From: Acanthochlamys bracteata
Taxonomy: Eukaryota; Streptophyta; Magnoliopsida; Pandanales; Velloziaceae
Assembly: GCA_019914995.1 (NCBI GenBank)
Contig: CM034135.1
Span: 5,396,501-5,460,500, forward strand
Length of the DNA: 64,000 nt
Reading direction: 5' to 3'
The position numbers were made by a program, and so were the translations under genes. The notes beneath the pieces were generated by a model. It was not told the DNA's origin, made no database searches, and saw nothing but the letters and a program-made list of their open reading frames with translations. Positions within the stretch are counted from its first letter, which is position 1. The number at the start of each line of letters is the position of its first letter. This document shows, piece after piece, positions 46,636 to 63,862 of this stretch.

Positions 46636-49600
46636 TTACATTTCACCACACTCAGCTATTACACATGCTAGCTTTGGCCGGTTGTTTGGTCCAGTAGCAA
46701 CATTCTCAACTTTCCTCACAACTAATAGGCCTTCTCCCAACACTCTCTGCAGTAAAATGGGGCAAATATCAGCAAAGCGTAAGAATTAATATCAACATGA
46801 TTAGGTTTTTTGAAGACACCCAAACACTCCATATGCTTATTTGTTGATGTACAATGAAGCAGAATAAGGTTAACAACAGTACTTACCTTTACAATAAGAC
46901 TACAAGAGCATATACATTACAGCTTATTAAAGAAAATTAATGTCTTTCTTTCAACGAAAGGGATTAATGTCTCATTTGAAAGAAACAAGAACATTGAAGT
47001 GCTTTTGTGAGAATCACTACAAGTAAACGAACTTACCCCAAATACTACATGCTTGTTATCTAGCCAATCGCACTTTGCACATGTGATGAAGAACTGTGAG
47101 GAAGAAAATTCATATATTTATTTAAATAGGAAAATAAGAAAAAAGTGTAAGGCATAAAAGCTACTGAATGACCTAGCTGAAAAAATATGTTACAACACAA
47201 TCAAACAGTTCAGACCTAATAATTATTGTGGCAAATCATCTAAAGCAATCCCATAAATAGAGCCAAGACCTTAACGCATGTGAGTTGATACATCCACTGT
47301 ATGACTCTTAGTGCATCTTCCACACAGATTACCCTTAAAAATAGAGGGTACATAAATTCAGGGAAATGACTTACCTGACACCCATTAGTATTTGCTCCAC
47401 TGTTAGCCTGCAAAAGTGTGAAGACTACCAATATCAACTCCAACAACAACACAAATATCCAGACTTCATGAAACTAGAAAGTTCTGTCAAATGTTACATT
47501 GACTAAAACAAAGTGTGAGCTCCATATCTAATATGATGAAAAATAAATGGCAAATGCATCTGCATGTTTGGTTGGGGACCGTGATACAAGCATTAAGGAA
47601 CAACAACCAACAAAGCATCTGCTGCATAGAATAAATGCTGAGGAGCTTGAGAAACTTGTAAGAGTGTTGCTTTTTATTCATAAAATGATGGTCATTACAG
47701 TTTATAAATTAGACATGAGTGATGGGCATACTTGTGGACAGACTGATACCCTCTGAAATCAAGCATTCTGGTCGGACCATGGCCATTGCTTAGGACCATG
47801 ATAGGCTTTGTGGATAATCTCTCACCAAACAAGCTGGAAGCTCTAATAGGGTGATAGTATGAAGATGCTGAGGAACATTACAGATCTGATTGGGAAACAA
47901 ACTTTGCATGTAATGCTAGTAGCTTAAGAAAAGTGCTTTCAAAAGTTTCTAAAAAGTAGTGGAACTAACTGGACAAGCGATAGTGCAGGTTCTTTCCAGT
48001 AAAAATTTTGAACTATTTGCTGAAACTTTGGATGATCACAGCATATATTGGAGCGTGCATAAAAATTCTTAAGAATTTTTCTTTGCTCAAAGATGGACAT
48101 GCACATCATGTGGAAGCAATATAACCAACTTCAAATATCCTGTAGAAACAGAGTGCAATGCATAATTAAAAAGAGCCATTAAAGGCAAAGCAACACATAC
48201 CATCGACAGTAGGCCTGGACCCGTGTGCTTTGCAATGAAATTCTCATCGTCAAATTTACTACCATATATGGATACACATCCACTTCCATCACCCTACAAA
48301 AGCAACACTTAGCAGATATGAAACTTAAACATAGGCGTCACTAAATTCACAAACTATCAATTGCCACACCAGAAGCACTAAATTATTAACACGAGCAATT
48401 GAAATGGAACCAGGAAATTACTATTAATCCAAATTAAATTTGCGAAACATACCTTCACAAAGTCACCAGCTTGAATCATGAAATCCTTGATAACACGATG
48501 AAACTGACAATTTTTATAGCCAACTGGTACTCCTGCTTTTCTACAATTAGGTTTTAATCCAATTCCAAGGTTTAGTCAAACATGGAACTAAAAGTCTCAC
48601 AAATATGTTACAATAACCTCTACTAGATCCCCATAAAAAGGTCAAAATCCAACATGACAAAAAGAATTATTAAACTTTTACAGTGTAGAAAAACAACTCC
48701 AAATAAGGAGTAAAATCATAGAATCAAAATCTAACACCACCAGTCAAGTACCATAACATCAATGTTCAACTTCCATTGGTCACACACACAACACTCAAGG
48801 TACAACATCCTCCAAACAAGATAAGAAACAATATAAACAGCTCGCATCTGAATAAATATTGCCAAATACAACTACTTGGGCAGGTAGTAGATCATAAACA
48901 AAACCAAAAGCCTGAATTAACAGCAAACCTAGTAGAATCCTGAAGATGAAAGCTACTTTAAAGGAATGTTCCCCACCTGTATTCGCCAGTGCAGAATTGC
49001 CTGCAATGGAAGAAATTTCACAGTTAGTCATCCGAGGCAGAACCAAACATGGTTGATAAGAAGAAAAAGAATTCCTCATGCAGAACAACAATGATTACCA
49101 CTGGGAAAATTAAATATTTTTTTAAAAATAAACTAAAATATGCAGTCAATAGTATCTTCACCTTAAGAATCAAAAGTCTTAGGAAAAGGGAAGTCTGACT
49201 TAAAATGAGCTTACAAGTCACAAAAGTCTAAGCCAGAACATGTATTCCTATTCCACATATCGGTACCTTAGTATTAAAAAATCACCTACACAAATTCTGA
49301 TGTTATCTGTCATAGAGAACCTTTTCAATGTTTGCTGAACTAACTCTTTTGCATCATCTAAGGTTCTGCATATCCCCACTACCTATAAGTGAGTAACTTC
49401 AGATATACCCTTCAGAATATTTTAAGGTATTCAAAATCAAGTGATATAGCATGTAAGACTAATGGATGGTTTGAGTTTACAGTGAAGGATTTTTAGAAAT
49501 CAGGGTGTGCTGTTATGTAGTACAATAAGGCAAAGCAAGAATATTTACTAGGAAACTTGCACAAACCACAGCACTGTCGACATCTTATGGAGGACATCAG

Positions 49601-50443
49601 AATTTTAGACATGTGAATTATAGTTATGGCAGTTCTTCTACAGCTTAGCTGTTTAGTAAATACCTTTGATAAGTACATATAGATCCAATAGGTTATCTTC
49701 AGCAAATATTTTGAAAAAAGCATGTATTGCACATGCCAAATGACAAAGGGAGAATCTTTAACAACAAAAGCATCGTCCACTTTAATCATACCTCAATACT
49801 ATTAAGCGTGGTGATTCAAAATCACCTCTTTTGGTGTGAAGTTTTTTCATGCTTTTAGCAAACAACTTCAGAGAGTATTCTTCTACCTGCACTCTCCCAT
49901 CACATTAGTACCCCTCCTAATTACAGCCGTTTTCACAAATCAACTGAAACATTTGCAGCTTGAAGTTGCACAAAGCTTTTAACAAAAACCTTAAAAGTCC
50001 AAAAGCAACATTCTTTCCGTTCCTTCTCCAACCAAAATCCCCAAAACAACAGATTTTTTTTCCCTCTGCCACTTATTCATAAGATAAACAACACTGGGGA
50101 AACTCCCTTTCACTAAAATCACTAACCTCAGTCACCAATCCTTTGACTAACAAAACTAAACGAACCTTCCAAGAAGAAAACTACTGATGATTCACGGTTA
50201 GATACAGAGCGACAATAGATTGATAGAGAAATACCTGAAGTTTTCAGCAGTTTTGGGAACGATATCAGCGAAGAGCTCCATCTTGATTCGACCGGCGGGG
50301 ATTGTGCCGATGGTGAGATCGAAGAATACGATCGGGTTCTTAGGGTTCGGAGGACGAGAATGCCACTCTGTCACCGACGCCGGAATAGGCGGCGCCGTCA
50401 CCGATGCGGAGGTGCTGCTGTTGTTGTTGTTCGCGGAAGCCAT
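46636..50443 (-). CDS. CYP22: Peptidyl-prolyl cis-trans isomerase, cyclophilin CYP22 / CypH type
   Basis: Single-domain cyclophilin that catalyses proline cis-trans isomerisation; the nearest plant relative is At2g38730, and the animal CypH group is associated with spliceosomal snRNPs. Seven exons on the minus strand: 50443-50235, 49000-48977 (a 24-nt microexon), 48540-48453, 48293-48201, 47407-47375, 47093-47037 and 46746-46636. All have GT-AG junctions and consistent phases, giving 204 residues. After a low-complexity N/S/T start comes [20 protein letters not shown], then [15 protein letters not shown] with the catalytic arginine at 93, F98 and Q101 (CypA R55, F60, Q63). The drug-contact tryptophan is W159 in [12 protein letters not shown], and the end is AECGEM. 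The domain is complete, so it should be active. Confidence 0.95.
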
Positions 50444-51945
50444 CAGGAGTACTGGCGCACAACAAAACGCTAAAGCCCCTTACAAAACAAGAACAAAAGC
50501 GAAACGCGGAAGCATGTTATATTACATACTTAAATTTTGTAATACTTTCAATTTTTTCACTTAAGAATATATGTAAATCATTTTATGTTTCTAATATGTA
50601 CGAGCCTGTTGAAAGAACCGACTGCGATGACCATCCAAAATTATATTCAGGTTTGCGATTTGCCAGTCAATCCGACCGGTCAACTGATTGACCCGTGTGT
50701 CAATATGGTGGCACTTGGTGCTAATTATTGGTGTACTCGTTATCACAATAGTAGTAGTGACGTGAGAGTGGGTAGGATCGCCGAAGTAATTTCTTGAAAG
50801 AATTCTCAAACACTTCTGCATCATTAGTTAGATTGATTTCATCATCCTTGGTGAATTATTGGGCTGAGGCAGCAAGGATAGCAATCGCATACTGTATCTG
50901 AATCTAAATAGGTTCCTACTGTTGTTCTTCATCAAGAGTTTACATTCGGAATTAGATAGGTAAAATTAGAACTCTTTTCTTATGAATACTGGGTTCAATA
51001 ACGCCACCACCTCTCTCGCTCGATCACCGCTAGAAATATGATCACCAGCTGATTGGCTAACTTTTTTGCAACCTCCGTCGTCACTTCGACTGAAATTATG
51101 GCAACTAATTCACAGCACACGATCTTCCACCTATATCCTAACTCTATAAATAGCAGCACGCATAACTCTATATTCTTTTCTTAACTATGTGCTACTTTGA
51201 AACATGATATCTACCAATTAACTCACATGTTTTCCCTATACTTTCTCGCATTATATCTACATCTCAATCATTCAATGGATAAATTATGTGTTTCGTGTCT
51301 ATACAACACATTAATAATCTAGTTTTAGAACTGCCACATCATACAAAACCTGTCCAAATGTACCCTTCACTAAGCAAGAACTCTGATTTTGCAATATCAG
51401 GACTTAAGAGAGACCAAATACAGAAACAAATACAGATAAATGTATTTTAGGAATATTGGTCCAGATTGCAACTTATCAAAAAAAAATTTTTTTATTTTAA
51501 GTGACTAGGGTCGACCCTAACAAGCGGATCAATAAGGTCGAGCTGGATCAAACCGGATCAGATACAAGATTAATTTTTTTAATTTAGATTGGTTTTGCGT
51601 CCGGATTGATGAGTTTCGAATCGATCCACATGGTATTGTCCAGATTTGCCGACACTAGTACAAGCGTGGCTTTGTTTAATGTTAATACACAATTAACTAA
51701 TTTGGATAATATTTTTGTATCAAATGATAAATTTTAATGTTGTAGGTCTCAATTTGTAACTTTTTTTGTTGCTTTTATGTTTGTGTAGTGATGGGCTCAT
51801 AGTAAACGTTCAAGTTTTTTGATTAAGTACAACGTACATAGTGCGTACTCAAGTTTGATATTCACTTGAAACATGCAACCATCTAAACATGCATTTCTTA
51901 TTTTGTTTCTCTCCACACATTTATTGAAAGATGAAAATATGTAAT
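50444..51945. other. CYP22 upstream region and spacer
   Basis: The part next to 50444 should hold the CYP22 leader and promoter. Around 51480-51660 there is a short GGGTCGACCC/GGATCAAACCGG stretch resembling the ends of the hAT-type elements, without clear borders. No gene recognised. Confidence 0.4.
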
Positions 51946-51948
51946 CTT

Positions 51949-52513
51949 TGTTAGGGAGGTACAACACTGAAAGAGCCTACTCATGATAAAAATTTAACAA
52001 ATAGTTCAGCTCATACACTAGAAAATGCAACCCAAAAGTATAATCCAATGGATTTAGAAACTCTCTAGTATATGAACCACCTTTTATGGTTTTTTTTGTC
52101 CAAATAAAACTAATCTATCTATTCTTTATACTTAATAATTTTCTATCTAAATATGAGTTACTCACATTTTTTCTTTTCATTCGATCATTTTATCGTGCAC
52201 TAAGAAACTTCAAAGCTCAATTTATTCCAAATCACCACTCATCATGTGCAAACTCAATGAAAGTTACACATCTCTTAATTTGCTCACCATACCGACAACA
52301 AGAGCCACAACCAAATCATTGGTTCTGGTATCGCTTGTTAGGAAGATATAATACTGAATACTAACATAATACAAAGATTTTCTGAAGTGGCTAGCTCATA
52401 CACTACAAAGTCTAATGCAAGCCAACAATTTAAGCCATTAGGTTAAGAAATTTTATAGTATATGAACCACCTTTAATTTTTTCTTTTTATCCATATGGGA
52501 TTAATCTAACTCA
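51949..52513 (-). mobile_element. TRIM (miniature LTR retrotransposon)
   Basis: Two direct repeats of about 170 bases (51949-52118 and 52336-52513) begin TGTTAGG and share AGCTCATACACTA-AAA, AGTATATGAACCACCTTT and TTTTT-TCCA-AT. The gap of about 217 bases next to the right copy holds a primer-binding-site-like block (52322-52333). It differs from the initiator-tRNA-Met pattern at 4 of 12 bases, all transitions. That places the 5' LTR on the right, so the element reads on the minus strand. No coding capacity; target duplication not resolved. Confidence 0.7.
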
Positions 52514-52908
52514 TTTTTTATCTCAATAGCCTTAAGATTTGCTTTTCTAATAATTAAGATCATAATCACAAAATAAGCGAAGTTTATAAAAAATTCGTGA
52601 ATTATTCACCAAACTTTTAGAAGTAAAGAATTCTATCATAATACACTAAAATAAGTTATTTCAAAATAGTTTGCTAATAATTCCTCATATGCTTAGAAAA
52701 TGAATCTCCAAGCTAATGCTCTTTTGATCAACAAGATTAGTTGCTGCCCACGCATTGAGCATAAGGGATCCACCAAAAAATACATGGGTTTTATTTATGA
52801 AGCAAATTTGAAAGATTATTTCTCAAACCAATTTGGGTAAAGTTTGTCTCTATAGAATATAAACTTGATAACTACTTAATCATTATACAAATGGTCCAGT
52901 GTTATTAT
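52514..52908. other. Spacer
   Basis: AT-rich, nothing recognised. Confidence 0.4.
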
Positions 52909-53231
52909 GGCCATGTTTCACTTTCTTTGAACTCTACGTTCTCCTTCTAAATTTTAAATTCGGAGCACTTTATGTATTTTAATTGCCACTCCAAACTCCA
53001 CTTCTACTTTCACACTGAACTCCACTGTCACCAAACTATATTATAATGTCTATTTCACATGTTTTAGTTACCAGTCAGAATCTCACTCCCACCGAATTCC
53101 ACTTTTTATTCAACTTCACTTTCATAAAACTCATTTTACAAAACTCGCTTTCAAAAGGTTCTGTACTAAAGTTTATTTTCACAAAACCCTCTTTCACAAA
53201 ACTCGCTTTTAAGAAACTAAAACACACGTAT
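52909..53231. mobile_element. Tourist-like MITE, degraded
   Basis: Left end GGCCATGTTTCA and right part with repeated ACAAAACTCGCTTT / AAACTCATTTT blocks are the reverse complement of the GTGAGTTTCGTGAA theme in the 21970 MITE. It ends AAACTAAAACACACG near 53228. Boundaries are approximate; the TTA duplication is only clear on the left. Confidence 0.55.
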
Positions 53232-54640
53232 AAATAAATGCTCCATGATATGGAAATTGTTACGTCAAGCTGTGTAGAAGTTAAACTCATTCCTTATTGT
53301 GGCAGGTTGGTGATGGTTCTAACATCTGTTCCGATTGATAATTGGTTATTATCGAGTTCAACTAACAAACAGGTATTATCTACTTCTGTTAGTCACATTG
53401 TATTACGCACCACCAATCTAGGAACTCAATAGTGACAATCTGATGCAGATAACGACACCTTACACTCGGATGCACTCAACAATGCCCAAATAAGCAGGCA
53501 AAGTGACTCAATCACTACATGAGTGCAAACCATCGCTAAAGCAATATGTGACATTCTACCAAAGTGCAATCGTAAGTATTGTTCCAAGGAATTATGTGCC
53601 TGAAGACTCATATAAATCGAATACATACCTCACGAGCAACAGAGAGACCCACACGTGCACTTATTTGAACCCTAGGTCCGGGTGGCAACCATTTGGCACA
53701 TTCGGTAAACAAACCACACCACCTATGGGTATCTACTCAATTGTAGCAACCATCATTGCAAATCAAGCTTAGTGCTCTATACAGATTCTAGTAACACAGT
53801 GCCAACTTCCCATGCATGACTGGATTATTCTTGGATCAAAGATTGCCACCAATAGTATACCATCAAGCAAGCAAACCTGCATGTAATCTTCCCATCATCT
53901 CCAAGACAGATTTATGCAGAAATCTTTTGAAACTGTTTTGAAGACTAACTTTTTCTTCTAGCTTATAAGTGTATATGATCAAACGTGGATGAGGAGGCAG
54001 ATTCAAGTTGAGTTATCTTCTTACTTATATTATTTTAGTTCTTCTTTCCTTTGCTCTTTTTGTTGCTATAATGCCTCGCTTCTGCCGGCTAAAGTGTACA
54101 CATTGGTTTTATTACCTATGTGAAAGATCTTACTTACAATAACTTTTGGAATGTCACTCTCATTAAGCAAATATTTTGTATAAAAATTGTTGACGAAATA
54201 TTATCCTTGATGCCTCCATATAGTGGAGAGAGAGAGAGAAAGTAATTAGCCATATTGACTAAAGGATTTCCTTCAGTTAAGTCTATCTATAAAGCACTCT
54301 ATAGGAATGTTGAATGAAATTGTTTCACTTATTCGAAGAGAATATAGAGTTTAACCGGCCTCTTTAAGAGTAAGAATATTCAAATGGAAGCTTGTGCATG
54401 TATTCCTTTAAACCAAAGTTTTTTCTTGCAGTAACATAGGCTGTCTTGTAACACTTTTTGCTCTAGATGCCATATAGTTATAAATTATGTATCATATATT
54501 GATTTTTGCGCACACACAGATTGCCATACTTGAGAAAACTCTGATATTTATGGATCACGGAGGATGTAACCATGAGTATGTAGTTATGGTCACATTATAA
54601 AAACAAATTTAGGTAACCAATAGTTCTTGCATTCTGAGCA
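53232..54640. other. Spacer, no gene recognised
   Basis: No frame with recognisable similarity. A short GA run lies at 54227-54240. Confidence 0.4.
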
Positions 54641-54644
54641 TCTA

Positions 54645-54790
54645 CCAATATTCTTTGCATGGCAAATACGAGAGGATAGAAACGCCAGAATCTTTGACGA
54701 ACATGGTGGACCTAATAACTGTGGTTCTTGAGCAAGCTTTAAATCTTGCAAGTAAACTTATCTCAAAGTTGGCTCTTTTAAAGCATTAGC
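54645..54790 (+). pseudogene. Possible LINE C-terminal (zf-RVT region) scrap
   Basis: A short frame reading FFAWQIREDRNARIFDEHGG then a stop resembles the W-x3-R-x-ARIF motif near the end of plant LINE ORF2 proteins. It is only about 30 codons, so it is suggestive rather than firm. Confidence 0.3.
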
Positions 54791-54853
54791 ACCTTCAGAT
54801 GCTTCTTTAGCTAGTAGTTCAAGGTCTTATGTCGCTCTTTTCCTATGCACTAT

Positions 54854-57000
54854 TGTAATACCCAGACTATAGGCTTGGCATAATGGAGGGCTAGAGCCTA
54901 ATAGTTAATTCCTTTTTATTTCTTTCTTTCTTCCTACTTCTTAAAAGTTTCATCTCATTTCTTCTTTCCTCCACTCCCAAGTTGCACTGTCTTTTACTGG
55001 CACCTTTCTCCAGCATCACCGACCATCTTAGTGCCTTCCGATCACCCCTTTCCTGCTGTGAGTTGCTTCTCCTACTGTTATGTGGGCTGACAGACTTGTA
55101 TTCGTGCTCAACTAAGACACTATGAGAAACTCTAGTTCACTAGAGCTTCGCCTCGGCAAATCAATAGCGCTAAGTTATGGAAAACCATCTCGTGATCTCG
55201 TTGACGGTTTTTTCTCTATCAATTGGGTCAAATTTCTACTTGTGGAATGACGAGCTTGAACGATGAGTCGACAGAAAATCTCTCGATTTCGGCAGCCGGC
55301 ATTCACTTTTACCTTCACCGTCTTTTCTGATGAACTTTGATATTGCTTAATGGTCCCTTTGCGGTTCGATCTCTCCCCCTGGCAAACCCTTAAAATTCGC
55401 CGAAATCCGGCGAGCCGGCAATCTCCTCTGTTTAGACGTCTTGAATTGAAAATTGACAAAGCTCATTGTTACAATATAACGCCAATCTAGACTTGGATTG
55501 TCTTCGTCGATTCGTAGGATTGGACAAAAATTTGGAGCGGTGACTTGGCATACTAATAGCTGTAGATCTGAAATTGCATGGACTTTTAGGTGAGAGTTAC
55601 CGTGCCATTTTTCATCTAAATTATCATTAGATTTTTAGCATAGGTAATATCTACCTTGACATTTGGGCATAACTTGCCATCTTTTTACATATATGATTCC
55701 TCCTCATGATGCATGTTCAGTAGGAATTTGATAGCATGCTTAATGTTTTAGTTATCTAATGTTAAATTTGATAATATTATTACTTGAGCATGATAATTCT
55801 GATGTGATTTTAGAATGGTTTCATGTGATATAATTATCTCTTTTTCACTTTGGATGACATATGATGTAAAGATAACGAAATCACAAGATTGTGCAAGTTT
55901 TACAAGTATATGGATATATTTTATATGTATATGTATGTGTATGTGAAATAAATTTTTTACTATCTTTGAACACTCTTGTTGCAAGAAGGTAGACGCGTAT
56001 ATCAGGGGCTGAGTTCAATACCTTAGTGGGTGTGGGGATACCCACCTATGGCTATCGACTTGTTAGGCTCATGCGCGTTGGGGCCGTACCTCGATCCTTC
56101 CGGACCGATCACTCAAGATGGTGGTAGTATCGGTGGCGTAGTGGAAGTCTGGGCACCGAGTACTACTGAATGTATTAGATTTGAGGTTAGATTTTGGGTT
56201 ACACTATCCTAACTCCCTGATTATTACTGTATTTTATTATGGATAATGATTTGTTAAATTATTATATTATAAAGTATTTTGATTACCAATGTATTATGTA
56301 TTTGATGATTTGGCTTCTAAATATTTATTAGAAATGCTGAGTATTTAGCCACTCATTGATCTACATATTTATTAATCTACTTTGTTATATGCTTAGTATA
56401 ACTCTTTACAATTTTAGATTTACCTATTTTACTATCTATACTAACTGGTTAATGACTTATCTTATTACTTATGATTTTATTATTTTATACTCTTTATCGA
56501 ACTCTTTTATAAAGAAATTTATTTAATTTATTTATAAATCATTTATTTACTTTTTAATTATGTTGATTTGACTATGTATTTATAATTTATTATATATTTA
56601 TGAGATATTTAGTAATGCATTATAAAATATGTAAAGTATATTAACTTGGTTTTATTGTGTGATCATTGATTGTTGCATATTGCATTACATATGACCATTT
56701 CCATCCTATCGAGAACTAGATTGCTATGAGACGATTCAGTACTTTGTAAGATTGATTCGATCTGTCGCTACATTTTTGTACATATAGAAAGATAAGGATG
56801 AAAACACTACGTAATACATTATGGGTCTTAAATGATATATTCTGCTATTTAACCTCACTGAACCTGTGCTCTTTATTTCTTTTATTTTTTTGCCTCCCAA
56901 GATAGTTCGGAAGCGCTCGTAGAAAGTAGCAGCCGTGGCATCATCCTTAGGCCCGCGCGTAGATATATTTAATTATCTCTAGCACTTTTTATTATGGGTG
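54854..57000 (+). mobile_element. Degraded long Ty3/gypsy-type LTR (copy 2)
   Basis: Starts TGTAATACCC at 54854, the same start as the LAS1 intron element read on its minus strand. It shares with copy 1 the blocks at 55590-55710, 56030-56170 and 56870-56990. The 3' end is lost: after about 57000 the sequence turns into an unrelated AT-rich repeat. It lacks the hAT insertion of copy 1, so it shows the empty site. Confidence 0.7.
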
Positions 57001-57269
57001 GCAAAATAGATTAACATGTCGATTTCGAATAGACTATATAATAGTATGGTCAAAATTGTTCAACTATAATTCGACTCATATATTTATATAGGTAAAACTT
57101 ATCAATATTAATCTAATCTATTTAATAACCGGATCAAGTTTGGATCGACCTATTTAATAAAAATTATTAAAACAAACGTTATAAAATTTAATTTCTAACA
57201 ATAATATATACGAATTATCATATAACTAAAAAAGAAAATATTAATTTCGATAAAATTTATAAATAAAAT

Positions 57270-57308
<39 letters not shown>

Positions 57309-57420
57309 GTCATTGTCCTAAATATTTTCAAATTATTAGATAGTATATACGATACAAATAATTATACAAATTAAACAGGTCAATTTCGGGTCAATTCGAA
57401 CCCGATCTGAACTCGTTTAA
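56994..57420. repeat. AT-rich hAT-like fragment with TA microsatellite
   Basis: Begins TGGGTGGCAAAATAG, like the GGGTGGCAA end of plant hAT MITEs, and carries the GGATCGACCTATTTAATA theme of the 24434 element. It includes a (TA)n run at 57274-57306. No matching right end was found. Confidence 0.5.
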
Positions 57421-57764
57421 GTTATCGGGACACTCTGATATCATATTATTTAAACACACAAGTTATCACAAACTTACATTGCAATAAGGGATTCAACCTA
57501 TATCTCCCTATCCAGCTTGATAAACATGTAACGTTAACTAATCTAACAAGATCAACTTTTGTCACGATATATGTTCCTGATTATTAATAGAATACAAGAA
57601 CTCTTAAGATCTGATGATATGCTATAATATTTTATAAAAATGCTAATAGATTTATAGATTGTTTACTAAAATTGCTTTGTGATTTCAGATCTTATATGTA
57701 TGGATGGTGAATGTTTTGGTTTTGATCTTAGGGCTTGTATTTTGACTGGCATATACTAAGTGGT

Positions 57765-58010
57765 TATTTGGCATTCTATTCTACAAAAGCTCTTTATCAA
57801 CTTTTCATTTCACTTTTTTTAATAAATCTTTTATAATAGTCTATAGAATTTATTTAAATTTTAGAAAGTATAGAAAAATTTTACGTAGTAAGATCTTTTT
57901 ATTTTTTATTTTTATTACTTTTTTTAAGTCAAAATAGTAGAGTTCGTTTATCGAAATAGGATATGATTCGCCATTTCAGAAAAGTTCATTTCATAACACT
58001 CTAAAGTAGC
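57765..58010 (-). mobile_element. MITE related to the 9284 element, reverse orientation
   Basis: AGAAAGTATAGAAAAATTTT ACGTAGTAAGATCTTTTTAT is the reverse complement of an internal block of the 9284-9749 MITE. A single unit here, so it shows the monomer from which the other was doubled. Ends approximate. Confidence 0.6.
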
Positions 58011-58323
58011 CCATAAATGCCATTGGAAGCGTGTTTTTGGCTTTTCTTTCCATCTTTTTTTGCTTGGTTGAAGACTTCTTTAATAAAGCAAGTGTAAAGT
58101 ACTCTAAACATTTATGATATTTTGAAGCAAATCTAGAGTAGCTTATGAATACTCTAAATAATTTAGACAATTTGAAGGTAGAGATATATTATATGGGATA
58201 TTTTGCAAGGACTTTTCGAACCAATATTTTTCACCGTATTTTGAGAAGTTGGAGAAACTATAAATAGTAGGACAACGATCGCTCATTTGTAACTAACAAA
58301 AAAGAATTATAAAAGCTTGTAAA

Positions 58324-58898
58324 CAGTTTTTTAAAACCCAACCCGAATCGGCCAGGTCAACTCAAAATCTGACGATCCTGCACCAATTTTGGATTGGTTG
58401 AATAGCATAATTCAGTATGCAATAAATCCGATAGAACTCGGATTGACCCGGCTATTTTTGAATAACCCGATGATCCGGTGGAATGGGTTGACTCGGTAGT
58501 AGTATTAAAAAAAATAGAAAAAGAAATAAACGTTAAAATGCATTGGCTCCTAATTATATATAGTGTAGCTAATTTGTAATGTTTAAATATTGAGATTTTA
58601 CTAATATTTTGAACTTTTTAGGTATTATCTTGACTCTTGAAGACTATCGTTTTACAAATAAAAAATATGATTTTAAAAAATATATTCAATATTTATTGTA
58701 TATAATTATATTTAAAAAAATTAAATAACTACTAGTATATATTTATACTATATTATATAATATATACTATATTTATAATATTAGTATTTATTTAATAAAT
58801 CTAATTTGACGTAACGAGTCAATCCGATAACTCGATGAGTCAATCAATGACCCGATAATATTTTCAGATCAAGCATCGATTTGGTTTTTAAAACACTG
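58324..58898. mobile_element. hAT-type MITE, 575 bases
   Basis: Perfect 8-base target duplication CTTGTAAA (58316-58323, 58899-58906). Inverted ends CAGTTTTTTAAAACC and CAGTGTTTTAAAAACC. Subterminal regions rich in GACCCGG/CCCGATGA blocks, AT-rich centre, no coding capacity. Confidence 0.9.
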
Positions 58899-58906
58899 CT
58901 TGTAAA

Positions 58907-59411
58907 AGGCAAATAAAGAATTCCTTCTAAACTCTCTCTAATAGCTTTATGGAGTAACGACTGACCTAGCTATAATTATTTAATTAACACCCGCACCAAC
59001 TATGATAAATTTCTAAACTCGTGACATCAACCTACCACAAGAAGGTACGAGAAGGTGATTACTCCCTTCACAAGTATAACCCAATTATGCCAAGAATTTT
59101 GTTATAATTTATAAAAATATATGTAAAATGTTTAAATCCAAATCAAAAAAAATATATAAGAAATATTAAATCTATTACAAACTTTTTCCAATAATTGTCA
59201 AAGTTTTATCCCAGTTACGAACTATGAGGGTTCGCCAAATTAATTCGACTATGATTAAGATGACTTTTTGTCCCAGCTAAGGAAGATTCCACATACATCA
59301 CTTGCTGAACTTTCTCAACTAGATTACATATCCAATCAAAGTTGAGCATCGTTCACTCGTGCAGCAATCTTTTGATTCTACAAGAACAGTGACAAGGTAT
59401 TAGGGAATACA
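58907..59411. other. Spacer and PRMT3 3' flank
   Basis: No gene. The part next to 59411 should be the PRMT3 3' untranslated region on the minus strand. Confidence 0.4.

Positions 59412-63862
<4,451 letters not shown>

Noticed and set aside
50220..50564. 114-codon plus-strand frame over the CYP22 start
   Set aside because: Antisense shadow of CYP22 exon 1; the poly-Asn/Ser codons of the real gene produce its cysteine/leucine runs.
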